A stretch of 64,000 nucleotides of DNA. Origin: Cordylochernes scorpioides. Taxonomy: Eukaryota > Arthropoda > Arachnida > Pseudoscorpiones > Chernetidae. The notes under the pieces were generated by a model. That model saw nothing but the letters and a program-made list of their open reading frames with translations, searched no databases and was not told where the DNA came from. Every line of letters begins with the position of its first letter. Positions within the stretch are counted from its first letter, which is position 1. Below, piece by piece: positions 49,574 through 60,119 of this stretch. The position numbers and the translations under genes were made by a program. Where the stretch lies: contig CP092886.1 in the NCBI GenBank assembly GCA_030710605.1, forward strand, positions 165,632,573 to 165,696,572, written 5' to 3'.

Positions 49574-50556
49574 GAATAATCTTTCGGCCTTTTTTCAACC
49601 TTGATTTTACTACTTATTTGATATGAATTACCTAAAAGATTGGCAGCAATTTTGTCATTAGTTGCTGGTGTACCATCTGTATTCTCAATCATATTTGTGT
49701 TTTCAGTTTGTGGCTGGACTCTGTCAATTTGTTTTGCCAAATTCCAAAGTTTTGTATTTGGGTTTCTTGGGTTCTGGTTTTCACAAGTTTGTTTCCATTT
49801 TTCCCTTTTCACATTTACGTATAATCTTTTTATTTTTGCAATCACAATGTTCAGTTCAGTTCTACAATTTGTTTGGTTTTGGGTGCACTTTTTTGTAGTT
49901 CATTTCTTTTAGTTATAAGTGTTTGAATATTTTTTGCCTGGTGTGTATAATTTGGAATCCATTTCTTAATATAACCTCTTGGTATTGAAACTTTGGCTGC
50001 TTTAATAATGGTGTTTTCGAAAGATATCATATTAGCCTTTTTGAAGTTCCATAAATTTTCTTAATTGAGCTAGTTTTGGTCTTGGTGCTAATTTCTATCA
50101 AATTAGGCAAATGATCACTTTCAAAACCTTTTAATATTTGCTATTTGCATTTGTGGAAAATGTCAGGATAGTAAAAACTTATATCAAGGGCTTGTGCAGT
50201 ATTATAGCTGTAGGAATGATGGGTAGGATTCCCATCATTTAAGCACATGAAGGCATTGTCGTCAACTATGTTTGATAGTATTTTGCCTCTTGGGTTTGGC
50301 GTAGAACATCCCTATAGTTGATGTTTGGCATTAAGGTCACCTAAAATAATAGTGTTGTCTGTAAGAAATTGAGCCATTGTTCCATCGTCAATAAATGTAT
50401 TGTTTGGAGGGTGATACATATTGTATATGTTGATGGCTTTGTTTTGATTGAGGTAGACTTTGATACCTTGGGTTTCGAGGTCTAATGTGTTTGGAATATT
50501 AACGGCTATGTCCTCATAGTAGGAATTATTGATTAAAAATGCTAGGCCACGCCCTT
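49570..50556 (-). pseudogene. Jockey-Z endonuclease and linker
   Basis: 50312-50556 reads G-R-G-L-A-F-L-I-N-N-S-Y near the cut end, I-Y-N-M-Y-H-P-P and T-I-I-L-G-D-L-N-A-K-H (catalytic Asp-x-Asn). 49570-49845 gives the linker R-E-K-W-K-Q-T-C-E and L-W-N-L-A-K-Q-I. The S-D-H block lies in frameshifted sequence near 50100 (S-D-H-L-P). The N-terminus is missing. Confidence 0.7.
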
Positions 50557-51367
50557 TAACAGCATATACAGATGGATCTTCAGACCTTACCCTGAGTAAT
50601 GGAGGGGCCGGAATTAACATAATACTGCAAGATGGAACAAACATCAAAATCAAAGAAGGAGCAGGACAGATTTCGTCAAACTTCACTTGTGAACTGACAG
50701 CTATCTGGAAAGCCCTTGATGTATGCCTTAACCAACCATCCCTGCATCAAGCAGAAGGAATTTTAATATACAGCGACTCCATATCCGCTCTAGAAGCAAT
50801 TCAGAAGGGAAATACTAAAATCACACAGAAAATACACTCGTTACTTACCCAACTGGAACCATTGGAGAATAAATGCATTCTACATTGGATCCCTGCCCAT
50901 GCTGGGATCGGGAGTAATGAAATGGCATTTGAATTGGCAAAGGAAGCCAGAAGGTTGAGCCAAAGGAAAGAACAAATGTCATTATTTGACGCTGATTCTT
51001 TGACAGAATACAAGATAATTAAACAAAAAATAAAAAAAAAGATCAAAATTCTAAATAAACTCTGAGAGAAAAATGACAAAAACTATAACAAGACATAACA
51101 AAACACTATAAAGGAATGACAATACATCCAGATGGCACAAGAACCTATAGGGCATGCAACAATTGTCCTGGTGTGGAACTTACACCTACCCACATATTCT
51201 CATGTCCAGCAATGGCCGCAGCCTTGCAGAAATTTGACATAGACCCAGAGCAGCAGCTTTACACACCCAAGATAGTGGACATTGCTGCTGATGTGATGGA
51301 GATGCATGGTACATCTGAGGCTCTTTATTGGACACGACAACAACAACGGCATTCCAGAGTAAAATAA
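50557..51367 (+). pseudogene. Jockey-X RNase H and C-terminal zinc region
   Basis: 50557-51065 reads A-Y-T-D-G-S-S-D (first Asp), C-E-L-T-A-I-W-K-A-L (Glu), I-Y-S-D-S-I-S-A-L (Asp) and W-I-P-A-H-A-G-I-G-S-N-E-M-A, where N-E-x-A-D would be usual; the final Asp is replaced by Phe. A stop or shift near 51063 is followed at 51116-51367 by Y-R-A-C-N-N-C-P-G and T-H-I-F-S-C-P-A-M, a C-x2-C-H-x4-C tail. Only one frameshift separates the two. Confidence 0.8.
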
Positions 51368-51430
51368 ATTATCAGAGATAGATACATATTTTTCAAATGA
51401 ATTAAAATAAATATAATCGATACTGAGTGA
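50557..51430 (+). mobile_element. Jockey-X LINE 3' part with RNase H
   Basis: It starts within the RNase H domain and runs to the ORF stop at 51365-51367 and the 3' UTR. This is the best copy of the Jockey-X tail and the reference for 1-157 and 39300-39545. Confidence 0.8.
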
Positions 51431-51501
51431 GGGTTGAATTAAAAATATTAGAAATTTATTATCTTCGGAAACAAACCGTATCTAAAATATCAATTTTCTT
51501 T

Positions 51502-51900
51502 TTGCTACATGTTTTAATTTGCATTTACCTATTTTACATATCTCTGATTGTATTTGAAAATCGTTAACCAATTCTTCATACTTTTGGCGAAGTGGTGTTT
51601 TATTAATTTGTTATTTGATATTATTAGGGTTCTTTCCTGGTATTCAAAAAGGAAAAATACGTGTCGATCAGTTATATTTTTCAATTTATCAAACAATTTG
51701 GCCGCTGAATCTCTGATTCTGGTAGAGCGCCATCTGGCGAATAAAATTGTAACTAAAATCAATTTAGAATTTTACATTATTTGCCATAAAAAATCCCATT
51801 GCATCCTGAACACAATGGTGTTTACCGCATTGCTCTAGCGCGAATATTCGCGGAGTTATTAATTTTTAAAGTTGTGCGGGACTTTTGGATCACCCTGTAT
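51502..51900 (+). mobile_element. 3' end of the DUF4817-type Tc transposon, fragment
   Basis: It matches 8330-8719 and the inverse of 40441-40835 closely, ending in GCGGGACTTTTGGATCACCC. No transposase part is present. High similarity to copy 2 suggests related insertions. Confidence 0.8.
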
Positions 51901-51915
51901 ATACATAAATATTAT

Positions 51916-52238
51916 ATTAAGAAAAAGGCATCTCCTAATCGTGCAACTGAAAGTTGCTGATGGCTTGCGCCATCTAACGGAATAAATATCAACTATTCTC
52001 GTTGATTTTTAATTATTCCAGAATTGGCCAAATACCCATTATTGATTAATCAAGAAAAGCTAACCACGGACGCGTTTCGGGCTGTTGGCCCTCATCAGCG
52101 TGGTGCAAGCTGTACCTAATAATTAAAATTTATTATAATAATTAAAAATCAACGAGAATAGTTTATATTTATTCCGATAGATGGCGCAAGCCATCAGAAA
52201 CTTTCAGTTGCACGATAAGGAGATGCCTTTTTCTTAAT
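51916..52238 (-). mobile_element. 323-bp inverted repeat element around a hammerhead ribozyme
   Basis: Arms of about 100 bp (51916-52020 and 52145-52238) are near-perfect inverse copies: GAAAAAGGCATCTCCT, GTGCAACTGAAAGT, GATGGCTTGCGCCATCTA, ATCAACGAGAATAG. The centre holds an intact hammerhead ribozyme on the minus strand at 52058-52111. No target duplication is obvious. The arm design is a Penelope-type terminal repeat rather than a classical MITE. Confidence 0.75.
52058..52111 (-). ncRNA. Hammerhead ribozyme, type I with minimal stem III
   Basis: On the minus strand: AGCT pairing with AGCT across an internal loop, CCACG with CGTGG (stem I), core CTGATGA, stem II GGGC, loop CAACA, GCCC, then GAAAC, loop GC and cleavage triplet GTC before CGTGG. 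Relative to 33957-34010, stem II changes from GCGC/GCGC to GGGC/GCCC and outer stem I from AGCC/GGCT to AGCT/AGCT, compensatory in both. GTC is the preferred cleavage triplet. Confidence 0.85.
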
Positions 52239-52464
52239 TTATGCACCTTATCCCAGTACAATATTACATTTCTACTATTTTCTCATAAAGATTATATATA
52301 ATCGATCTTTATTTCTGAAAAGAATGAAATATTTATATATTTAAATTAAATTTCGAACAAATATGCCACCTCATGTAATATATGTATAATTCCGTTAAGA
52401 CAATTTCAAAATTTATAAATTTACTGTTTAATTTAAACATAGAAGGTTTGTTATATATATATAT

Positions 52465-52590
52465 GGCCCTCCCATTAATTATTCCAATGCAGTAAGGGCA
52501 GTAGAAATTGTTTATTTTTTAAAAGAATCATACACGTCTATAATAGTTTTGAATTTTCATAACAGATGGCGCGCTAATTCATCATAATAT
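52465..52590 (+). repeat. Half of a fold-back element
   Basis: It contains GGCCCTCCCATTAATTATTCC, GCAGTAAGGGCAGTAGAAAT and CATAACAGATGGCGCGCTAA, the right half of the element at 23683-24112. Confidence 0.7.
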
Positions 52591-52645
52591 CTATATATAA
52601 TTAATAAGTAGATAGCATATAATAGTAAAAAAGACAAAAAGAACT

Positions 52646-52681
52646 CCAGCAAAGCGTCGGCCGTTACGCATCATAGGCCGG
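52646..52681 (-). ncRNA. Hammerhead-like motif, variant core
   Basis: On the minus strand CCGGC and GCTGG flank CTATGATG, an ACGGCC to GGCCGA region and ACGC. The same layout at 61646-61681 has CCAGC/GCTGG and CGAAAC. The core box is CTATGAYG rather than CTGANGA, so activity is doubtful. Confidence 0.3.
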
Positions 52682-52843
52682 TTAGAAAAAGAATAAGCGA
52701 AGAGATAGGTTTGTAGAAAAGGGCAAGACATGACCATGAAAATTTTCCAAATATTAAAATTAAGCTAAGTAGAGAAAGAGAAGTTTTTTTTACCCCCATA
52801 TTCTCTTCGAGAAATCGAAATAGATTTTTTATTTTTATATGTA

Positions 52844-53020
52844 CAGTTAAACCTGTCTATAGCGCCCCTTCTTGGGACTCACCAAAATAGGGTGCTATAT
52901 AGAGGGGGTGCTATAGTAAGGTCACTTTAAATGCAAAATGTCTATATTTTAATGTTTAAAATCGAACGCTATAGAGAGGAAAGCACTATTTAGAGGGAGC
53001 GCTATAGACAGGTTTAACTG
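52844..53020. mobile_element. pogo-type MITE, 177 bp
   Basis: The termini CAGTTAAACCTGTCTATAGC and their inverse CTATAGACAGGTTTAACTG form about 24-bp inverted repeats, flanked by TA on both sides. The CAGT start with AACCT-TATA pattern followed by GGGAC resembles pogo/Tigger terminal repeats. No ORF; it depends on an external transposase. Confidence 0.8.
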
Positions 53021-53115
53021 TATTTGTGAAACTAGGTTACACACAATTTATTTTTGGTTGCTCTTAAATAGAAATTTAGTATCTAAATTGCGATGAACAC
53101 ATAGCAAGACGTTAT

Positions 53116-53319
53116 GTGATTATGTCACGAAATGCGTCATTGGATTTAAACTTTTACGAGTATAAATCATTTGACCACGAAGATGTCAATCATAATTATT
53201 CTTCTAAGAAATCCTATTCTAATCACAGTTATTGTTATTCTGCAAGAAATGATGACATCAGAGTGTTATATACTCTGTCAAAATCTACAATAGTGAGCCG
53301 CGGTGAGGTAAATATTTAA
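53116..53319 (+). CDS. Hypothetical small ORF or first exon
   Basis: A 67-codon ORF starts M-I-M-S-R-N-A-S-L-D-L-N and is rich in Ser, Tyr, Asn and charged residues (S-N-H-S-Y-C-Y-S-A-R-N-D-D). Near its end lies GGTGAGGTAAATAT, a plausible splice donor. No transposon match. It may be a chance frame in AT-rich DNA. Confidence 0.25.
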   Translation: MIMSRNASLDLNFYEYKSFDHEDVNHNYSSKKSYSNHSYCYSARNDDIRVLYTLSKSTIVSRGEVNI

Positions 53320-53363
53320 AGTATGCTTCTCAATTTTAAACATGATACGCGCCTTTTGTTTAC

Positions 53364-53472
53364 TCTCTCTCTCTCTCTCTCTCTCTTCATTAAATTGTGC
53401 GGAATGTGCACTTTGTGTATTGACGAGATGTCAATAAATCATGTTCAATTGTCATTGTCTCTCTCTCTCTCT
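53364..53472 (+). repeat. (CT)n runs
   Basis: CT dinucleotide runs at about 53361-53387 and 53456-53471 flank a 65-bp segment containing GTGTATTGACGAGATGTCAA, also found near 44495. Confidence 0.7.
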
Positions 53473-53519
53473 GATTTAGAAATTTTAATTACACTATGTG
53501 ATACTCCATTTTATTTTTC

Positions 53520-54024
53520 AAAATGAGGGCATACCAGTGTTTGAATATAATTCACGATAGATATCAAACTAAAAAAAAAAAAATTCACAAACAATAATAA
53601 TCATTCCACAAGAAAATTCAACATTGCAAAAATGATAGTTCTTTTTGTCTATTTTCAAACCCTGTTTTGCTGAAAACTTTCAAAAAAATTCGAAATAAAA
53701 TGTTATTTTAAATCTAATCACCGGAGTTTTGAAATATTGTCTGACTAAAAAAAGAATTCTAGTGAATAATTATTCATCAAAATTCTTCTAAACTCAGTAT
53801 ATAGGAGCTTCAAATTAAAATATTCTAGAAATCTTGATATTCCTTAAACCCCATCTCAATTAATATATGTGCGATGGAATATTTAGCTGTGTTTTGAACT
53901 TTATCTCTGTCCAAAGTAAAACTTATTTATGCACAAAAAAATCAATTAAATACAACTAAAATCAATCTTTAAAATATAAATATTGCTGAACCCCTAGACG
54001 TAATATAATGGATTTTGAATGTGC
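53520..54024. other. No recognised feature
   Basis: AT-rich, no repeats recognised, no convincing frame. Confidence 0.5.
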
Positions 54025-54835
54025 TATATCATGTGATTGAAGAATAACGATTGCAAACATATTTTACGTACACAATTTGTTTCGGACATCTATAATAGTT
54101 CGATTATATAGAATGTGCCTTGTAGAATGAAAATTGATAACCTATGATGATATTGAAAAAACAAGCTCTCTCTATATAGCCCTGGAAACATAAAAAATTG
54201 ATAGTCATTAAATTTATAGAAATCTTTAAGAGCATATAGTACAAATGGGGACACTAGCAGAATGTGAACCCACCATTCAATATAGTATCATCGAACTCTC
54301 AATAATAGGTGAAATCAATAACAAAAATTGATTTTGAAAGGTTAGGTTTGAGGATCATTTATCTGCTGCAGTAGTGAAATTTATATTGTGAAAAATTACA
54401 AATCTAATTTAGAACGCTTTATTGTATTTCATGTAAGAAAACAACATATCAAATAGCATAAAATCAAACATTACAGGAGAAAAAAGAAATAAATATTTTC
54501 AGAGAGAGAGAGAGAGAGAGAGAGAAATTTTGAGATTTTAAAATATTTTATTAAAATCATACAAGTCAATGGTAGAATAGATCAAATAATACATAGATAT
54601 GTTAGTGTCCCCTTTTTTAATATATGCTCTTAAAGATTTTTATAAATTTAATGACTATCAATTCTTTCATGTTTCCAGGGCTATATAGAGAGAGCTTGTT
54701 TTTTCAATATCATCATAGGTTAACAATTTTCATTCTACAAGGCACATTCTCAATAATCGAACTATTATAGATGCCCCAAACAAATTGTGTACGTAAAGTA
54801 TGTTTGCAATCGTTATTCTTCAATCACATGATATA
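54025..54835. mobile_element. 810-bp inverted repeat (fold-back or MITE)
   Basis: Arms 54025-54258 and 54601-54835 are inverse copies of about 234 bp with few differences (ATGTGATTGAAGAATAACG, CTATATAGCCCTGGAAACAT, CTTTAAGAGCATATA, GGGGACACTAGC). The 340-bp centre is unique and includes a GA run at 54503-54524. No short target duplication is evident. Long nearly identical arms would extrude as a hairpin. Confidence 0.8.
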
Positions 54836-55190
54836 TCTCTATATATATAAAAGTCAATTTCTGTCTGTCTGTTTCGCGATAAACTCAAAAACTACTGAAC
54901 CAATTGGTACCAAATTTTGCATGTCGCTTTTTATAAACCTGAGGAAAATTTTCGGCTGCATTTTGATTAGTATTTTTGGCTATTTCTTTTTTTTTTAATT
55001 TGAAGAACTTTTTTTTACGCCGACTAATCCGGAATGGAATGAATACCTAAATATGGCCATTTTTTAAAGCATCGGTGGTTCAGTGGTAGAATGCTCGCCT
55101 GCCACGCGGGCGGCCCGGGTTCGATTCCCGGCCGATGCATTTTTTTTTACAATTTTTAAAACTCATTTATATTATATCTCTTCTCTATCT
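54836..55190 (+). repeat. Dispersed repeat carrying a tRNA-Gly, copy 2
   Basis: It starts TCTCTATATATATAAAAGTC with CTGTCTGTCTGT and AACTACTGAACCAATTGG, as in Helitron 5' ends, and leads to tRNA-Gly and an AACTCATTTATATTATATCT tail. Same layout as 24798-25161 on the other strand. Confidence 0.65.
55069..55139 (+). tRNA. tRNA-Gly (GCC)
   Basis: 71-nt complete cloverleaf: acceptor GCATCGG with CCGATGC, D arm GGTTCAGTGGTAGAA, anticodon loop CTGCCAC with GCC, T arm CCGGGTTCGATTCCCGG, discriminator A, then a nine-T terminator. All stems pair, and the internal A and B boxes are intact. It is likely transcribed by RNA polymerase III. It lies inside a dispersed repeat. Confidence 0.9.
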
Positions 55191-55210
55191 CTTCTCTATA
55201 TATATATAAA

Positions 55211-55705
55211 CTAGCGGACGTACCCGGCTTCGCCCGGGTTTTACCCGAGTAAAGGTTTGTCTAACGAATCTCTCGATAAAGTGAACATTTTTTCCCGGTC
55301 CCTTGAAAAATACTCGATAAGTTGAATAAAATCATTATTAATTGGTTCCCTCGGTAATTGGAAGTTAAAGGAATAGTATCTTGCCTTGAAATTGTATCAT
55401 TATTCTTGTCTCAAATAAATTGCCGTGTCATCCTGAATTTTGTCTTTCCTAATTTTCTACATTACAAAATCATCGTATCATCATGATAATATTTAGAGCA
55501 GATTGTTGAATTATAACAGATAAATTAGAATATTTATCTTGATTATTTTAAAGCGAAAAGTTATTTCAAAAATTTTATTCGCTAGAAACCTTCTAGTACT
55601 ATACTAAATAACTTCCCAAAGTTTCATGGCGTTCCAATGAGTGGTTTGGTCAGGCATAAAGGACAAACAGACACACACACATACATTCATTTTTATATAT
55701 ATAGA
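55211..55705 (-). mobile_element. Non-autonomous Helitron-B
   Basis: The minus-strand 3' end (GC hairpin, CGTCCGCTAG) is at 55211 and the 5' end TCTATATATATAAAAATGAATG at 55705. It shares the TTCCAATTACCGAGGGAACC and GGAACGCCATGAAAC blocks with 25284-26058. Confidence 0.8.
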
Positions 55706-55933
55706 TGAATGTTTGTATGTCTGTCTGTATGTCCGGTATACAAATTCGCAGTAGTTCACTAATTCAAACCAAAATTTCCATACATAGGTAAAAAAATACG
55801 GGGAAGACGATAGGCTATTTTAAAAAATATATAAATCAATTATTAAAACTATATATTTTTATTCAGAAAATGATGATGACGATATTGTTGTATCATGTTT
55901 TATTATCAGATACAAAATTATATCTCTTCTATA
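55706..55933 (+). mobile_element. Helitron-A 5' fragment
   Basis: It duplicates the first 210 bp of the next element (TGTCTGTCTGTATGTCCGG, CACTAATTCAAACCAAAA, GAAGACGATAGGC). It is cut before the 3' half. Confidence 0.75.
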
Positions 55934-56541
<608 letters not shown>

Positions 56542-56599
56542 AGAGATAAATAAAAATAAAAACAAAAGAGAAAATTATTTACAGCTAGGTAAAGTCCAG

Positions 56600-57830
56600 T
56601 AGGCTCCCCCAACGACAAAGAATCCTCCTCTAGTAAGTAAAGGGGTTTTCACGCTCTCCCCTCACCTCAAGGCACAAAAATAACCTGTGTATAGATAACT
56701 TGGCAGACGCGAGGATGGCGAGGGCGCTGTCATCCAACCCTTGGCCGAAAGGCAAGCCTGTGGGTCGGGTTGCCGCTGTATGATGTTGAAGGCCTTTCGT
56801 ATGAGGAATCTGATGGAGCTGCAAGACCAATTACGGTGGGCCGACGTCAGGTCACTAGAACCACAGGCGATGCAGGTCTCTCAAGCAGAGGCCGTGATAG
56901 GAAAGAGCGTACAGGGCCAGCTGTACTGCAATGTCGGCATTGTGCCCTGAGAAAGCGCAACGTCAAAGAGACGGCTAGCCGATAGTGATAGGAATGTTGA
57001 CGAATATTCGCCACCACTACAGAAGCTGGGCGATGTGCAGGGTCACCAGACTTGGTCTCTCAAGTGTACGGCGGATGGTGCGGGTGGTTAGACGCATTAA
57101 CGGAGTGGTCCGTCCCGCGCAGCCCCACAGTTGCGCCTAGGTTATCGGTGTGGAACCCTCGGAGGCTTTCTGCTAAGAGACTATTACAAAGGTTGACCAA
57201 CGCTCGGAGGAGTGAGTGGTGACACAGTGTCATCGATGTCCCCAATACTTTCCATCGTGCAGTGGCTAGGAGGTCAGATGTGGCCGGAGAAACCTGAATC
57301 CTCCTATTATGGCGAGGTCCCTTAGCTGGTGTTGGCACTATCCGGTGAACCAGCGCTAGGAAGTCAGAAACTGCTTTCCATATCTTCAGGAGGCTGCGAC
57401 GTCGAAGTGGAAGCCATGTCCGGGATGGAAGGGGGATTACCCTGGCCTCACTATCAGTGAGCAAAGAGTAGGCGTTGAGACTTTCACAAAGCGCAGCTTG
57501 GAGACCTTTCATACATGCCAGTCTCAGCTGCGTGCCGACGTAGAGGAGGCCGAATCCCTTACGGAGACAAGACGTCTTAGGACACCTCCAGGAAGCGAAG
57601 CGGTGCGCCAAGGTCCCCAGACGAAACGCACTAGCCGGGCTTGGAGCCTAGAGATGGTGGAGTCGGTGGGCAGGTATCCGTGAAGATGGTGTACCACTGA
57701 GAAGAGCAAAGGGAATTTGAAGCTCTTGCCCGCCCAACGCGAGAAAGACTGTGAACGAAGGGGAGCCATCTTGTAGCGGTCGTCTCCATCAGCTTCCAAG
57801 ATCATTAGAAAGAATTCGCCTCGCAATGAA
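56600..57830 (-). mobile_element. LINE ORF2 C-terminal region, GC-rich
   Basis: A GC-rich island against AT-rich surroundings. Its minus-strand product matches the post-polymerase region of a LINE. The 5' side ends at 57830 where Penelope-like sequence starts. The 3' end lies near 56630. Confidence 0.7.
56630..57826 (-). pseudogene. LINE ORF2 post-polymerase region (decayed)
   Basis: 57524-57826 reads F-P-L-L-F-S-V-V-H-H-L-H-G-Y and S-R-L-Q-A-R-L-V-R-F-V-W-G-P, the helical block after the polymerase in Tx1, L2 and related LINEs (L-x-R-x-x-x-x-F-x-W-G). A shift leads to G-F-G-L-L-Y-V-G-T-Q-L-R-L-A in 57060-57611. The last part ends A-I-L-A-S-A-K-L-S-I-H-R-L-F at about 56680. Polymerase and endonuclease are absent. 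Clade cannot be fixed. Confidence 0.65.
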
Positions 57831-58489
57831 TAGTTGGAAATTACATTTATATTTTAACCACAAATGTCTCGAAGCGAAAATAATTCCGCCATCACTACTT
57901 CTTAAAGATCCAGTCAGAACAAATATTTCTAAAAATATCTTAATAGAAACAGGGAAAAAACTTTTGAATGCAAGAATCAAGAATTGCCACTATTATTTAA
58001 AATTATATCACATTAAAATTACAAATTTAATTCCTAAGAGAAATATTAACGGATGATCTATTTGTTAAATTGAATAACTATATAGACAACAAATGTCAAA
58101 ATAAATCAATCGTTATTCGCAATATTCAATCGCAAAAACTAAATAAATGGATATAAAAAACTCTTCCCCAGACACGTCAAAATAATGTTGTAAATATCTC
58201 TAATCTGTCTCTTTCTCCTAAAACCGTCACACTTTTATCAAAAGGTTTAAATTTTGTTCCTTCCCAGAATATTGATACTCCAAGAACTATAGCCGCGATT
58301 GAAAATTCTATAAAACATTTACAGGATGATAATAAGGCTAAATTTAGAACAGAAATAGCACACACACACACACACACACCAATAATAAAAAAAAAATAAA
58401 TAAATAAATAAAATTTAAGCCACCAAGAAAGAAAAGCAATAAATTCATTGAATAATAGCCAATAAATATTAATAACACCTTCAGATAAA

Positions 58490-59510
58490 GGAAGAAACAC
58501 GGTAAACATGGACACGACACAACTGAAAACAATTATAAAACAGAACAATTATTACAAGATAAAGAAGTTTATGAAGAATTAACTAAAGACCCATTAACTA
58601 ACATCACCAAAGAATTCAATAGAAAACTAAACAAAATTATACGCACATATAGACTCAATTAGAAAGATTTCGAAAATTTAAAAGCAGAAGAAAATAATTT
58701 TCCCAACTTTTGCGGCTTACCAAAGGTTCATAAGCCTAACACACCATTACGTCCCATAGTTAGCTATGATGGTTCTCCTCTCTATCCTCTCACGAAATAT
58801 TTGTTGTCAATAATTTCTTCATTCCAGAATCAACTTCCTCATACAGTCTCCAATCCCATAGTAGCTGTTGAAACTATCAAAAATCTACAAATTCCCAGTG
58901 ATAGTCGGATGATTTCATTTGATGTAGAATCCCTCTACACATCAATCCCACACGACGTCCTAGCCCTCTAGTCTTGTCTAGAACTCCACCGCGAAATAGT
59001 TCTTCCTGTTTCCAAAGAAGCCCTGATAGATTTAATGAAGCTTTGTTTAGAGTATAGCTATTTTAACTTCAAAAACAGATTATTTAGGCAGATAAGAGGC
59101 TTGCCTATGGACAACCATATTTCAGCAGCATTGACAAACATTTTCATGAATGAAATAGACAAAATTATTACTGTAGCAAATAATTTAAAAGTGTTATTAT
59201 GGATGAGATATATTAACGATGTATTTCGCATAACTGAAACAGGAAATTGATACTTTCCTATATTTTCTGAATAATCTCAAACCTTATTTAAAGTTCACAC
59301 ACGAAATAGAAAACAATAATTCTTTAGCATTTTTAGACATTCAACTAGTAAGAAAAGAAATTCATATAGAAACCACCATATACAGAAAACCTACGCACAC
59401 AGGAAACTATTTAAATTTTAGCTCTTTTAGTCCGATTCATAATGAAATTAACGTAGTAAAAACACTTTCCAAAAGATTAACTACATATTTCTCAAATAGA
59501 AAAATTGAAA
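58490..59510 (+). pseudogene. Penelope-like reverse transcriptase
   Basis: Piecewise reading gives P-S-D-K-G-R-N-T-V near 58490, F-C-G-L-P-K-V-H-K-P (58709), L-R-P-I-V-S-Y-D-G-S-P, M-I-S-F-D-V-E-S-L-Y-T-S-I-P (catalytic Asp), R-G-L-P-M-D-N-H-I-S (normally G-L-P-M-G-S) and W-M-R-Y-I-N-D-V-F (normally Y-V-D-D, so a catalytic Asp is changed). Then A-F-L-D-I-Q-L and Y-R-K-P-T-H-T-G-N-Y. These are the Penelope group blocks, close to telomerase reverse transcriptases. An in-frame TAG follows D-V-L-A-L. Confidence 0.85.
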
Positions 59511-59990
59511 GAAAAAAAAGAGAGTAATATAATTTTTAAAGAGTTAATAAACAATAATTTTCCGAAGAAATTCATCAAGAAGCATATTTACACTCCCAGA
59601 TATCCATCTTCAAGCAATAGCAATGATCAATCCTATAAAAGGTATCGCTCTCTCCCAAACAGTTACGGATCAGAAAGAATCGCCAAAATATTGAAAAAAT
59701 TTAATATAATTACCACATATCAATCTGCACCAAATTTAAAACAAATTTTACGTCACTCAGACAGCAAGAATAATAGCAAAAGGAAAACAAAAGCAATATT
59801 ATTTACAAATTTCCATGCAGAACCTGTCCAGCCACTTACATTGGAGAAACCAGCAAAGCATTAAAATAACGCATTAACCAGCACAAAGCAGCTCTACGGA
59901 TCCATAAACCATTATCTATCCTAGTAGACCATGCACTGAACAATAATCATATACCCGAATTTGACAAAGCATCTATTTTATATACCAGAA
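59505..59990 (+). pseudogene. Penelope-like GIY-YIG endonuclease
   Basis: The frame 59505-59864 covers the linker and ends near the GIY-YIG start. At 59821 a reading in the next frame gives C-P-A-T-Y-I-G-E-T-S-K-A-L-K, then after a stop R-I-N-Q-H-K-A-A and D-H-A-L-N-N-N-H-I-P-E-F-D. The C-x-x-x-Y-I-G-E-T and R-x-x-x-H blocks define this nuclease type, which nicks target DNA. Stops make it inactive. Confidence 0.8.
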
Positions 59991-60119
59991 TATATTAAAT
60001 AAAAACTCTGTAGATTATTTTAGAAAGCTGGGCCTCTATAGAGGATACAGAAAGCATAAATAGGAAAATTGACCTAACAGAAATTTATAGAAAATTTATA
60101 TCTTCCTAAATTATTTATT

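Larger units (their letters stand above)
47465..50556 (-). mobile_element. Jockey-Z LINE, 5' truncated, with RNase H
   Basis: Minus-strand element with endonuclease (50312-50556), polymerase (48457-49573) and an RNase H remnant (47561-47896). It meets Jockey-X head to head at about 50556. The protein differs clearly from Jockey-X and Jockey-Y. Several frameshifts break it. Confidence 0.8.

Noticed and set aside
51916..52238. Classical TIR transposon MITE
   Set aside because: No target duplication or recognisable terminal motif, and the central ribozyme points to Penelope-type origin.
57060..57611. Possibility that the GC-rich island is ribosomal RNA or a host gene
   Set aside because: The minus-strand frame matches LINE post-polymerase blocks and no rRNA core sequence is visible.
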